From the NCBI RefSeq assembly GCF_003121705.1, contig NZ_PYHR01000002.1, forward strand, positions 2,604,001 through 2,668,000: a stretch of DNA of 64,000 nucleotides. Direction: 5' to 3'. Below the pieces are notes generated by a model. That model was not told the DNA's origin and ran no database searches. It saw only the letters and a list, made by a program, of their open reading frames with translations. Positions 53,190 to 61,847 of the stretch are shown here, piece after piece (the first letter of the stretch is position 1; each line of letters begins with the position of its first letter). Source of the DNA: Serinibacter arcticus (GTDB taxonomy: Bacteria; Actinomycetota; Actinomycetes; Actinomycetales; Beutenbergiaceae). Both the position numbers and the translations under genes were made by a program.

Positions 53190-56100
53190 TCAGCCGATGT
53201 CGGAGAACCCGGCGTCGTCGTAGCGGTGCAGGAACGCGGCCATCGCGTCACGGTTGATGGGCGCGACGGGCTGGTAGATCGCCGTCCCGTCGTTGCCCTG
53301 CCAGCCGGTGGCGATCTCCTCGTGCACGAGCCAGGTGATCTCCTTGTAGAACTGCGTCTGCGGAGTCACGTCCGTGAACGGGGAGGTCGCCGGGGCGGCG
53401 AACTCGGGCTCCTCGGCCATCCGGTAGAGGAAGGCCGCCATGGCATCACGCCCGATGGGCTCGAGGGGGCGGAACGAGGCCGTCCCGTCGCCGTTGTCCC
53501 ACCCGGTGGAGATGCCCTTCTCCGACAGCCATGAGATCTCCTCGTAGAACTGGTCGGAGGGGGCGACGTCGCTGAACGGCGAGACCTCGGGGGCCGTCCA
53601 CTCCGGCGAACCGGCCTGGCGGTAGAGGAACGCTGCCATGGCGTCACGGGCGATCGGGGTGAGCGGACGGAACTCGCGGGTGCCGTCGGCGTTCTCCCAC
53701 CCCGTCGAGATGCCGTTCGTGAAGAGCCACTGGATGTCGTCGAAGAACATCGTCCCCTTCGGCACGTCGACGAACGCCGGCAGCGCCTCGCTGATGAGCG
53801 CGGTGCCGAACACGGCGGGAGCGCTGATCGTGAGGCTGGCGCCGCCCGCCGTCGTGACCTCGCCCGTGAGGGCGTCGGTGAAGGTGAGGTCCGCGAACTG
53901 CTCGGGGATCTCGACCGTCACCTCGCGGTCGGTCGTGCCGTTGTTGTACGCGGTCACGGCCAGGACACCCTCGTGCTCCCGGGCGAGGACGATGAGGTCC
54001 TCGTCGAGGTAGATCGGGGCGTCGATGCTGCCACGACGGAGCACGTCGTTGTCGTGCCGCATCGCGATGAGCTCCTGATAGTCCGCCAGCAGCGACTCGT
54101 CCGGGCTGCCGCCCTCGTCGGCCCACGGGTAGGTGCGACGGTTCTGCGGGTCCTCGCCGCCCGTGACGCCGACCTCGTCGCCGTAGTAGACCGCCGGGGT
54201 GCCCGGGAAGGTCATCTGGAAGAACACGGCGAGGCGCAGACGCTGCTTGGCCTGCTCGATCGTCGTCGCGGACGACGTGGTGCTGGTGTAGCCGAACTCG
54301 TGCAGGGCGCGCGCGGCGTCGTGCGTCGAGAGCAGGTTCATCAGCGCGTAGAAGGACTCCTCGGGGTAGGACTCCCGCATGAGCTCGATGTTCTGGTAGA
54401 CCTCCTGCGCGTCACCACCGTTGGCGTAGTCGATGACGGAGTTGCGGAAGATGTAGTTCATCGTGGTGTCGAAGGTGTCACCGAGGAAGAACTTCGAGGA
54501 GTCGAACCAGGTCTCCGCGACCGCGAGGGCGTCGGGGTCGTCGGCCTTGAGGTTCGTGCGCCACTCGCGCCAGAAGTCGTCGCTCACCCATGGGGCGACG
54601 TCCATGCGCCACCCGGAGGCGCCGCGGTCGAGCCACGTGGTGGTGATGGAGTCGTCGTTGCGGAAGGCGATGTTCTTCCACGCCTCGGACTCGGCGAGCT
54701 CAGGCATCGAGGCGCCGCCCCAGCCCGCGTAGGACTGGCCGTCGAACTCGTACAGGTCGGCCCACGGGGACTCGGGCTGCACGGTGCCGCCCTCGAACGC
54801 ACCGAGGTCGTCGTAGCGTCCGTAGCGGTCGAAGTACCGGCTGTCGGCGCCGCTGTGGTTGAACGAGGCGTCCACGACGACGCGGATCCCGCGCTCCTCG
54901 GCCTGCTGGGTCAGCAGCTCGAAGTCCTCGTTCGTGCCGAAGCCGTTGTCGACCTGGAGGTAGTCGGCCGTGTCGTACTTGTGGTTCGAGCCGGCCTCCA
55001 TGATCGGCGTCATGTAGAGGATCGTGACGCCGAGCTCCTCCATGTAGTCGAGCTTCTCGGTCACGCCCGCGAGGTCGCCGCCGAAGAAGTCGTTGTTCCA
55101 GGTGCCGTCGAAGCCGTCACCGCTGCCGGGGATGGACGGACGGTCGTTCCAGTTCTCGTGGACCTCGACCGGTCCACCGAGGTAGGTGTCCGTGCCGGGG
55201 GCGGGGTTGTTCGAGCTGTCGCCGTCGCGGAACCGCTCCGGGAACATGTAGTAGTAGACGCCGTCCTTGGCCCACTCCGGGACGGTGAAGTCCTCGGCGT
55301 AGACGGTCTGGCGGTAGCGGCGGATCTGGTCGGCGCTGCTCGGGACGTAGGAGATGACGCCCTCGCCGAAGGTGCCGCGCTCGGCAGTCCAGTACACGGC
55401 GCTGTCGTTGTTCATGTAGACGTAGTCGCGTCCGGCGATCTCGAGCTCGAAGTAGTAGCCGTAGACCGCGATCGGGTCGAAGGTGTGGCTGCCGCTCCAG
55501 CGCTCCAGGCCGTCGCCGGCCGCGCTGCGAACGAGCGGGACCCGCTCCGCGTCGACGTAGTCGAGCACGTCGGCGTTGCCCTCGAACAGGCGCTTCTCGA
55601 CGACGAGCGTCGCGCTCGTGACGCCGGGCAGCGCCTCGAGCGAGAAGTCGATGGCCGAGCCCTCCGTGACGGCGCCGAACGGCGCCTTGTCGGCCTCGTC
55701 GCGCGAGTCGAACGAGACGCTCTTGGCGATCGCGTTCGTCACGATGACGGGCACGCCGGGGTTGACGAAGGACCTGTCCCTGATCGTCAGCTGGGGCGTG
55801 CCCTCGGCCGTGAAGTCGACCTTGGCGGTGTGCTCGCCGGCGAAGGCGAACGTGAGGTCCGCGATCGAGGCGTCCTGCGCGGCGGACGTCAGCGCGAAGG
55901 GCTGGTCGGGCTGCACGACGGTGACGTCGCTGCCGGCGCCGAAGGTGGTCTCGGGCGTGGCGGCGTTGCCGACCTTGAAGGAGTAGGTGCCCTCGACGTC
56001 GAGGTTCTGGTAGTAGGCGTTGCAGGCCCAGACGAACGGCTCGCTGGCGGCCTGGCCGCCGAGGTCGCCGAGGAGGTCGATCTCGACGTCGCCCCACGGG

Positions 56101-56666
56101 CTCGTGGTGCACGTGTCCAGGCGCAGCGTCGGGGCGGTCGCGGACTGCGACACGTCGAGCGTCGCGAGGTGCTTGCCCGTGAACGTGTAGTTGAGGTTGC
56201 CGCCGCCCGCGGCGAGGGTGAAGGGGGTCCCCGTGGCGGGCTGTCCGGCGCCGCCGGGGCGTCCGAAGTCCGAGGAGGCGGTCCAGCCGGCGTCGGCGAC
56301 CTTGAAGTCGAGGCGACCGCTCGCGTCGAAGAGCAGCTCGAAGCGGTCGCAGTTGTACACGAAGCGGTAGGACGGCGAGGTCCCCCAGCTGTTCATCCCG
56401 CCCCGGAGGAAGAGCTCGCGCTCGCCGTAGGGGTTGGGGATGCAGTCGGCCCGGGCGGCCGAGACCGCCTCGGCGGCGGCGGTGACGGCGGCGGAGGCGG
56501 GGAAGACCCCGCCGTCGTCCTCGGGGGTGATGTCGACGGCGTTGACGCCGTCGCTGGTCGGGGCGTTCGGATCGGCGGTGGCGGTGGCCATCACCGACAG
56601 TCCGCTCGCGGTCAGGACGAGGGCGACGAGCGCCCCGATCCCACGTCTGGGTCCAGCACGTCTCAT
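53190..56666 (-). CDS. Exported GH13 alpha-amylase-type glycoside hydrolase with SLH-like repeats
   Basis: 1,158 aa. ATG 56666 follows AAAGGAG; the frame extends 11 codons further but lacks a site. Signal peptide (ALVALVLTASGLSVMATATA). The N-terminal 370 residues hold repeated starch-binding-like modules (ELFLRGGMNSWGTS, CIPNPYG.., CTTSPWGDVEID) similar to pullulanase X25 units. Catalytic TIM barrel about 470-850: DASFNHSG (region I), GWRMDVAPW (nucleophile Asp689), AVAETW (acid/base Glu718), STHDAAR (Asp783). Order and linker resemble neopullulanase/maltogenic amylases. Three SLH-like repeats (about 985-1155) anchor it to the wall. Degrades alpha-glucans outside the cell. A maltose-type operator lies upstream. 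Confidence 0.95.
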   Translation of the reverse strand: MRRAGPRRGIGALVALVLTASGLSVMATATADPNAPTSDGVNAVDITPEDDGGVFPASAAVTAAAEAVSAARADCIPNPYGERELFLRGGMNSWGTSPSYRFVYNCDRFELLFDASGRLDFKVADAGWTASSDFGRPGGAGQPATGTPFTLAAGGGNLNYTFTGKHLATLDVSQSATAPTLRLDTCTTSPWGDVEIDLLGDLGGQAASEPFVWACNAYYQNLDVEGTYSFKVGNAATPETTFGAGSDVTVVQPDQPFALTSAAQDASIADLTFAFAGEHTAKVDFTAEGTPQLTIRDRSFVNPGVPVIVTNAIAKSVSFDSRDEADKAPFGAVTEGSAIDFSLEALPGVTSATLVVEKRLFEGNADVLDYVDAERVPLVRSAAGDGLERWSGSHTFDPIAVYGYYFELEIAGRDYVYMNNDSAVYWTAERGTFGEGVISYVPSSADQIRRYRQTVYAEDFTVPEWAKDGVYYYMFPERFRDGDSSNNPAPGTDTYLGGPVEVHENWNDRPSIPGSGDGFDGTWNNDFFGGDLAGVTEKLDYMEELGVTILYMTPIMEAGSNHKYDTADYLQVDNGFGTNEDFELLTQQAEERGIRVVVDASFNHSGADSRYFDRYGRYDDLGAFEGGTVQPESPWADLYEFDGQSYAGWGGASMPELAESEAWKNIAFRNDDSITTTWLDRGASGWRMDVAPWVSDDFWREWRTNLKADDPDALAVAETWFDSSKFFLGDTFDTTMNYIFRNSVIDYANGGDAQEVYQNIELMRESYPEESFYALMNLLSTHDAARALHEFGYTSTTSSATTIEQAKQRLRLAVFFQMTFPGTPAVYYGDEVGVTGGEDPQNRRTYPWADEGGSPDESLLADYQELIAMRHDNDVLRRGSIDAPIYLDEDLIVLAREHEGVLAVTAYNNGTTDREVTVEIPEQFADLTFTDALTGEVTTAGGASLTISAPAVFGTALISEALPAFVDVPKGTMFFDDIQWLFTNGISTGWENADGTREFRPLTPIARDAMAAFLYRQAGSPEWTAPEVSPFSDVAPSDQFYEEISWLSEKGISTGWDNGDGTASFRPLEPIGRDAMAAFLYRMAEEPEFAAPATSPFTDVTPQTQFYKEITWLVHEEIATGWQGNDGTAIYQPVAPINRDAMAAFLHRYDDAGFSDIG

Positions 56667-56753
56667 CGTTTCTCCTTTGGCGATGACGGCGCCACGCACC
56701 CGGACGCCTCGAGGTCAGCCGAGGAGAGGGGTGGGTAGCAAGCAAGCGGCAAT

Positions 56754-56765
56754 GCTTGCGCAAGC
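56754..56765 (-). promoter_or_regulatory. Palindromic GCTTGCGCAAGC, MalR/LacI-type operator
   Basis: A perfect 12-bp palindrome 88 bp before the GH13 start, with further CAAGC elements on both sides (CAAGCAAGC at 56740-56748, GCAAGCG at 56808). CTTGC/GCAAG arms are typical of actinobacterial maltose-regulon repressors of the LacI family. No regulator gene is in the window. Confidence 0.65.
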
Positions 56766-56970
56766 GGTTTCAGACTAGGGCGACCCGACGACGTGGCACA
56801 AGGGGCTGGCAAGCGTTTCCCTGCGCCGATCTGAACTTTTCCTTGAGGGCAGGCGAAGAGAATCGCGGAGCTCGATCTGCAAAGTACTGCAACAACTTGC
56901 GAGGCGTGCCGTCGGACGGCGCGGGCAGACCATCTCGCCTAGCGTGGAGCGCGCCGACGGAAGGACCCCC

Positions 56971-57786
56971 GTGCACGACGCCCCGAGCACCGACGACCTC
57001 GACCGCCCCTTGCTGGAGACCCTGCGCTACGACGCTCTCACCGCCACACCCAGCTCCACCGACGTCGCGCGGGTCCGCGAGCACGCCACGCTCGGCGCCT
57101 ACGGCCCCGACCAGCTGGCCGCCGTCGACCGGAACGCGCCGAAGCCGCTCACGATGGGGCTGTTCGTCGGCGGGTTGTTCGCCGGGATCCCGCTCATCGT
57201 CACGCTCGTGTACCTCGTCCGGGGCGAGGGGGACACCGCGTTCGCAGGCCTGGTGCTGACGGCCGGGATCTTCGTGGTCCCCGGGGCGCTCGGAGTCATC
57301 GGCGCGGTCGTCTCCCGCCGGAACCGGTGGCGTCGACACACCCGGGTGGCCCTGTTCGCGGAGGCGAACGGGCTCGGGTTCCGCCCCGTGGCCGACGCCG
57401 CGCTCGTCCCGCCCGCGGTGCGGTCGGCCGGCTCTCCCACCGACGTGATGCACGCGGACCTGGTGACCGGACGGGTGCAGGGGCAGCAGGTGAGCCTGGG
57501 GGTGCGCACGTCCCGGGTCACGACGAAGGACCCCCAGGAGACCCACCACCTCGTGTGGGCCGCGCTGCAGCTCGACCCGCTCTGGGCCGGACGGGCGACG
57601 GGCTGGCACCGCCTCGCCGCGCGCGTGGGCGAGCTCCGGCCGGACAAGACCGAGTTCGACCTGTGGCGGGACGAGGAGTGGGTCGTGGTGGGGTTCACCA
57701 GCCAGACGGGTTCGCTCGACGTCGTCCCGGCGCTGATGGCGATGATCGACGTGGCGCTCGCGACGCAGAACGGCGAGGCGGCCTGA
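56971..57786 (+). CDS. Two-TM protein, paralogue of the 51155 gene
   Basis: 271 aa. GTG 56971 follows GGAAGG by 6 bases; the frame begins 9 codons earlier. N-terminal cytosolic segment (DLDRPLLETLRYDALT), two transmembrane helices (MGLFVGGLFAGIPLIVTLVYLV and GLVLTAGIFVVPGALGVIGAVV), then a basic RRNRWRRH loop and a cytosolic domain (LFAEANGLGFRPV.. GRVQGQQVSLGVRTSR). This is the intact member of a pair with the 51155 protein and defines where that gene should start. Function unknown. Confidence 0.85.
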   Translation: MHDAPSTDDLDRPLLETLRYDALTATPSSTDVARVREHATLGAYGPDQLAAVDRNAPKPLTMGLFVGGLFAGIPLIVTLVYLVRGEGDTAFAGLVLTAGIFVVPGALGVIGAVVSRRNRWRRHTRVALFAEANGLGFRPVADAALVPPAVRSAGSPTDVMHADLVTGRVQGQQVSLGVRTSRVTTKDPQETHHLVWAALQLDPLWAGRATGWHRLAARVGELRPDKTEFDLWRDEEWVVVGFTSQTGSLDVVPALMAMIDVALATQNGEAA

Positions 57787-57844
57787 GGGGGGCCTCCGCC
57801 GTCGCCGTCGCCGCGGGATCGGCCCCCTGGCCCGCCCCCTCTGA

Positions 57845-57911
57845 CCACACCGGTGCTGCGGTGGTTGCGGATGGCGGGTCGTCAACCGCAACCAGCGCAG
57901 CAGCGGTGTGG
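57845..57911 (+). terminator. Long imperfect inverted repeat between convergent genes
   Basis: Two 26-base arms match at 24 of 26 positions around a 15-base loop, centred between the stop of the two-TM gene (57786) and the stop of the DUF429 gene (57972). Probable bidirectional terminator; also resembles a small palindromic repeat element. Confidence 0.7.
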
Positions 57912-57971
57912 GGTGGGGGAGTGCGGGCGGGCCGCGTGGGCTGGACGCCGCCGGATCAGTCGTAGCCGGGC

Positions 57972-58748
57972 TCAGGACCGGTCGGGGGTGTCAGCCCGGT
58001 CGGGCGCGACGATGAACCCGTCGACGTCGTCGCCCCACACCCGCAGCGCCGTCGACCCGGTGCCCCAGAGCCAGGCGAGGTGGGCGCAGAAGATGCCGTC
58101 GAGCTCGTCCTCGAGGCGCTTGAGGTCGACGGGGCGCGACGCCGTCGCGAGCGTCGCGCGGTGCGCCCGCCACCGCGGGTGCCCGGCCAGGGCGAGCGGC
58201 TCGAGGGCCTCCAGGTGCGCCATCAGGACGCCGAGCGAGACGCGGCGGTCCTCGATCGTGCGCGTCGACCGCGGCTTGTAGGGAATGACGCGGTCGAGCC
58301 CGAAGAGTCCGACCATCGCCGGGTGCGGGTAGACCTCGATGCAGGCAGCGGGCACGACGGCGGCCGAGGTGTCGAGGGAGGGGCGGGCGGTACCGATGCG
58401 CCAGCCGAACCGGGTCGCGAGGGTCTCGCCCCGGGGCGGGTCGAACAGAGGATTGGTGCGGTTCGACGGATAGGTGCCGGCGTCGGCGGAACGGTAGGCG
58501 CGGGTGAGCTCGCGCTCGACGGGCCGGGAGCCGGTGGCGTTGGGGACGACGAGCGGGGCGTCGACGGCGACCACCGCGAGGTCCGCCAGGTGCGGGGAGA
58601 GCCAGGCCGCGACGTCGTCGTCCGAGATCACGGTCGCCGAGTCGATGAGGCGGCCCGTGGCGTCGACGACGGCGATCCCGCTCGCGTTCCGCGCGGACCA
58701 CGCGAGGTCGAGGCCGAGGTAGCGGGCGCCGGACTCCGTGTCTCTCAC
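57972..58748 (-). CDS. DUF429 protein (predicted RNase-H-like fold)
   Basis: 258 aa. GTG 58748 chosen; the upstream frame (to 59165) is low-complexity. N-terminus YLGLDLAWSARNASGIAVVD is the first strand of an RNase-H-like fold with Asp; VVAVDAPLVVPNATGSRPVEREL, EVYPHPAM, IPYKPRSTRTIEDRR and ELDGIFCAHLAWLWGTG are the conserved blocks of DUF429. The three acidic positions suggest a metal-dependent nuclease, not demonstrated. Weak ribosome binding site. Stands alone. Confidence 0.88.
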   Translation of the reverse strand: MRDTESGARYLGLDLAWSARNASGIAVVDATGRLIDSATVISDDDVAAWLSPHLADLAVVAVDAPLVVPNATGSRPVERELTRAYRSADAGTYPSNRTNPLFDPPRGETLATRFGWRIGTARPSLDTSAAVVPAACIEVYPHPAMVGLFGLDRVIPYKPRSTRTIEDRRVSLGVLMAHLEALEPLALAGHPRWRAHRATLATASRPVDLKRLEDELDGIFCAHLAWLWGTGSTALRVWGDDVDGFIVAPDRADTPDRS

Positions 58749-58809
58749 GGGACGAGCGTCGCACGACGACGCCGACGCGAGTGGCGCGTTCGGCGCGGTT
58801 CGGGCCGCC

Positions 58810-58863
58810 GATCCGCGCCGGACGCGCCAGTCGTGCGGCGGATCCGCGCCGGACGCACCAGTC
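58810..58863 (+). repeat. Two direct copies of a 24-bp GC-rich unit
   Basis: Near-identical 24-base units (GATCCGCGCCGGACGC followed by RCCAGTCG) at 58810-58833 and 58840-58863, one base different, in the spacer between the divergent DUF429 and family A copy 3 genes. No promoter-like sequence is obvious within; role unknown. Confidence 0.7.
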
Positions 58864-58980
58864 GACCGGCCGGACCAACCGCCCGCCTCGACCGCCCGAC
58901 CTGCCGTGGGGACCTCTCCCCTTGATCCACTACGCGAACAGAGGCAGGCTCGGCGAGGGCCGCCAGGCCCCGACGACACG

Positions 58981-59038
58981 AGGGAGCACGCCGGTGAGCA
59001 GCGAGAACGAGGGAGCACGCCGGTGAGCAGCGAGAACG
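58981..59038 (+). repeat. 29-bp tandem duplication spanning a translation start
   Basis: Two exact 29-base copies (58981-59009, 59010-59038), each holding AGGGAG, a spacer and a GTG with the codons for SSENE. The first GTG (58994) opens a 10-codon frame ending in TGA that overlaps the second GTG (59023) as GTGA. Twenty-nine is not a multiple of three, so only the second start gives the full protein. Confidence 0.9.
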
Positions 59039-60027
59039 AGGGGTCGGCCGCCCGTCCGACGAGGCGTCGCGAGGGATGGATCGTGGTGGGCGCGCTGGTG
59101 CTCGCCGTCGCGACGTGGCTCGTGATCTCGTACCTGAACGACGACGCGCGCCAGGTGCGTGGCACGGTCGCCTCCTACCTCGCGGCGCTCGAGGAGGGCG
59201 ACGCCGAGACGGCCGTCGCCCTGATCGCGGGGCGGGGACAGGGCGAGTGCCCGGACCTGCTGACCAGCGCGGTCTACTCGACGGTGGCCGCGCGCCCGAC
59301 CGACGCGGAGATCACGGACGTCCGGGTCAACGCCGACGACGACGGCCCGGCCGCGAGTGCCTCCGTCTCCTACGCCCGGGGCGAGGACGGCGAGCGGGCG
59401 ACGGCGCAGCTGACGCTGTCGCGCGACTCGGACGGGTGGCGGCTCGACGGCGACTCCGACCTCGTGCCGTCGCCGACGCAGATCGTGGCGAACGGCCCCG
59501 GCGAGGTCTGGGTCAGCGGCGGGTGCGGCGTCGTCGACGGCCGCGTCCTCCTGGCCGAGGCCCTCCCGGGCACGTACGACGTGATCTACCGCGACCCGTT
59601 CCGCGTCGCGGAGGCGGCGCCGGTCGAGGTGACGATCCCGACGACAGGCCGGACCGAGCTCGACCCGGCGCCCGCCGCCGAGATCGTCGACACCGTGACC
59701 GCGCAGGTGACGGGCTGGGTCGAGGAGTGCCTCGCCTCCGGCTACGCCGGGCCGGTGTGCGGGGAGGAGAGCGTCCCCGCGGACTGGCTCGACGTCACGA
59801 GCACGCGGGAGGGGTGGGACCCGGACCTCGGGATGTCCGTCCACGAGGACGGCTGGCACTTCCAGGCGCTCCCGATCCTCGAGGTCGAGGGCACGCTGAG
59901 CTGCGAGGGCGACGCCTCTCCGTCGTGCGTGCCCGGTGAGCCCGCCGACGCTCGCGCCTACCTCGTCCTGCGCGGCACGGTCGCGGTGGACGACAGGGGT
60001 GCGGTGACGGTCACGCGGACGTCGTGA
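59023..60027 (+). CDS. Membrane-anchored exported protein, family A copy 3
   Basis: 334 aa from GTG 59023, the second copy of a duplicated start region. Short basic N-terminus, one transmembrane helix (REGWIVVGALVLAVATWLVISYL, about 14-35), then the same exported domain as the proteins at 28982 and 30082: VASYLAALEEGDAETAVALI, CPDLLTSAVYSTVAARPTDAEITDV, GTYDVIYRDPFRV, CVPGEP and the terminal VAVDDRGAVTVT. Unknown function; three paralogues in 31 kb point to local expansion. Confidence 0.85.
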   Translation: MSSENEGSAARPTRRREGWIVVGALVLAVATWLVISYLNDDARQVRGTVASYLAALEEGDAETAVALIAGRGQGECPDLLTSAVYSTVAARPTDAEITDVRVNADDDGPAASASVSYARGEDGERATAQLTLSRDSDGWRLDGDSDLVPSPTQIVANGPGEVWVSGGCGVVDGRVLLAEALPGTYDVIYRDPFRVAEAAPVEVTIPTTGRTELDPAPAAEIVDTVTAQVTGWVEECLASGYAGPVCGEESVPADWLDVTSTREGWDPDLGMSVHEDGWHFQALPILEVEGTLSCEGDASPSCVPGEPADARAYLVLRGTVAVDDRGAVTVTRTS

Positions 60028-60034
60028 AGGCGCC

Positions 60035-60559
60035 TCAGCCGGCGGAGAGGTCCCAGGTCCCTGCGCCCTCCACCGACACGGAGTCCAGCGTCTGACCCTC
60101 GGGCACGACGAACACGTGGCAGCTCACCAGGGCGTCCGCCGCCGGGTCGTCGACGACGCCGGGGCAGTCCGCGGCGCTCCAGCCCCCGACGGAGGCGGCC
60201 GCGAGCGTCAGGGTCGACGACGTGCGTCCCTCCCAGGCGTCCGCGTTCAGCGCCGGCGCGTCCTCGAACGAGAGCCCCTCGCGGGCGCCGGGCTCCAGGT
60301 CGACCCGGTAGTCCACGAGCCAGGGCACGCCGTCGAGGTCGGTGCCGAGCAGGCCGGCCAGCCCGAGCTCGGCGGCGTCGTGGGCGGTCGCCGCCGTCAC
60401 GGTGAGGGCGACGGCGGGGGCCTCGCCGTCGAGGTCGACCGTGTCGCCGAGCGTCTGCGGCGCGGCGAAGGCGCTGCACGCGCTGAGGGCGACGGCGGAG
60501 GTCGCGGCGAGGGCGACGAGGGCGGGCTGGGCGTGGCGGGACGGTGTGGAGCGGAGCAT
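60035..60559 (-). CDS. Small lipoprotein
   Basis: 174 aa, ATG start. Type II signal peptide with lipobox LSAC (LVALAATSAVALSACSAF). Mature domain about 140 residues with two Cys (ADCPGVV, VSCHVFVV) that probably pair, beta-rich. No family recognised. Convergent with family A copy 3, only 7 bp between the stops. Confidence 0.82.
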   Translation of the reverse strand: MLRSTPSRHAQPALVALAATSAVALSACSAFAAPQTLGDTVDLDGEAPAVALTVTAATAHDAAELGLAGLLGTDLDGVPWLVDYRVDLEPGAREGLSFEDAPALNADAWEGRTSSTLTLAAASVGGWSAADCPGVVDDPAADALVSCHVFVVPEGQTLDSVSVEGAGTWDLSAG

Positions 60560-60632
60560 CCCTCCACGCTACGAACTCGACCGGGGGCCGGGGAGCGCAG
60601 AATCGACGACTCCCGGACCCCCGCGGCGGCTG

Positions 60633-61811
60633 CTAGATCAGGGCGGTGACGGCGGTTTCGATGCCGCGGAGCTCGGCGAGGCCGACCAGGCGTCCGATGA
60701 GGGGGTAGCCGGGGTTGGTGGTGCGGTGCTGGTCGTCGAGCATCTGGTGGCCGTGGTCGGGACGCATCGGGATCCGGGGACCACCCTGCGGCAGGGCCGC
60801 CCGCCGACGCTCCTCCTTCACCAGCGCGGTGATGACCCCGACCATGTCGACATCACCCGCGATGTGATTGCCCTCGTGGAAGCTGCGCGGATCGTCCTCG
60901 CGCACCGTGGAGCGCAGGTGGGCGAAGTAGATCCGCTCAGCGAACTCCCCCGCCATCGCGACCAGGTCGTTCTCGGCCCGCACCCCGTAGGAGCCCGTGC
61001 AGAACGTCAACCCGTTCGCGACCGACGGCGCCGCCGCGAGCACCTCACGAGCATCGGAGGCGGTGGAGACCACCCGGGGAAGACCCAGCAGCGGTCGGGG
61101 CGGGTCGTCGGGATGGATCGCCAACCGCACCCCCAGCTCCTGCGCGACCGGCACCACCGCCTGGAGGAAGGCCGCGAGGTTGGCCCGCAGGTCAGCCTCG
61201 GACACGGTGTCGTAGGCCGCGATCGCCGCCCGCAGGGTCTCCAGGGTGTGATGCTCCTCCGACCCCGGCAGCCCCGCGATCACCGTCTCGACCAGCTCGG
61301 CGCGCCCGGCATCACCGAGCGCGTCGTAGACCTGCCGCGCCTGCTCCTGCTCGAGGTCGTCATACTCCCGCACCGCCCCGGGCCGCTGCAGGATGAACAG
61401 CTCGAACGCCGCGAACGCGTCCTGGTCGAACCGCAACGCCCACGCCCCGCTGGGAAGGCGGTGACGAAGATCGGTCCGGGTCCAGTCCAGGACCGGCATG
61501 AAGTTGTAGCAGACCACCTCGATCCCGGCCGCGGCCACCGCCCGCAACGACGCGATCCACGTCGCGACAGCCTCGTCCCTACCCGCGTCGCCGCGCTTGA
61601 TCGACTCCGTGACCGGGATCGACTCCACCACCGACCACGTCAGCCCGGCCTCCTCGATCAGCGCCTTGCGCTCCAGGACCGCCTCCAACGGCCAGGGCCG
61701 GTCGTTGGGGATCTCGTGCATCGCATGCACGATCCCCGTCGCCCCCGTCTGACGGATCTCCGCCAACGTCACCGGATCCTCCGGCCCGAACCAGCGCCAG
61801 GTGTGCTCCAC
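60633..61811 (-). CDS. uxuA: Mannonate dehydratase UxuA
   Basis: Dehydrates D-mannonate to 2-keto-3-deoxygluconate in hexuronate breakdown. 392 aa, GTG start (VEHTWRWFGPEDPVTLAEIRQTGATGIV). Nearly every UxuA block is present: VVCYNFMPVLDWTRTDL, ALRFDQDAFAAFELFIL, VAQELGVRLAIHPDDPPRP, the metal ligands around CTGSYGVRAENDL and FAHLRSTVRED, and IPMRPDHGHQMLDD. Close to the textbook E. coli sequence. It lies 36 bp after the GH2 gene and is probably co-transcribed with it. Confidence 0.97.
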   Translation of the reverse strand: MEHTWRWFGPEDPVTLAEIRQTGATGIVHAMHEIPNDRPWPLEAVLERKALIEEAGLTWSVVESIPVTESIKRGDAGRDEAVATWIASLRAVAAAGIEVVCYNFMPVLDWTRTDLRHRLPSGAWALRFDQDAFAAFELFILQRPGAVREYDDLEQEQARQVYDALGDAGRAELVETVIAGLPGSEEHHTLETLRAAIAAYDTVSEADLRANLAAFLQAVVPVAQELGVRLAIHPDDPPRPLLGLPRVVSTASDAREVLAAAPSVANGLTFCTGSYGVRAENDLVAMAGEFAERIYFAHLRSTVREDDPRSFHEGNHIAGDVDMVGVITALVKEERRRAALPQGGPRIPMRPDHGHQMLDDQHRTTNPGYPLIGRLVGLAELRGIETAVTALI

Positions 61812-61847
61812 AGTCGTCTCCCTCGTCAGCGATCGGTGGTGGTGGGA

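Noticed and set aside
53973-56738. 921-codon open frame on the plus strand
   Set aside because: Antisense of the GH13 gene; Val/Arg/Glu-rich with no domain.
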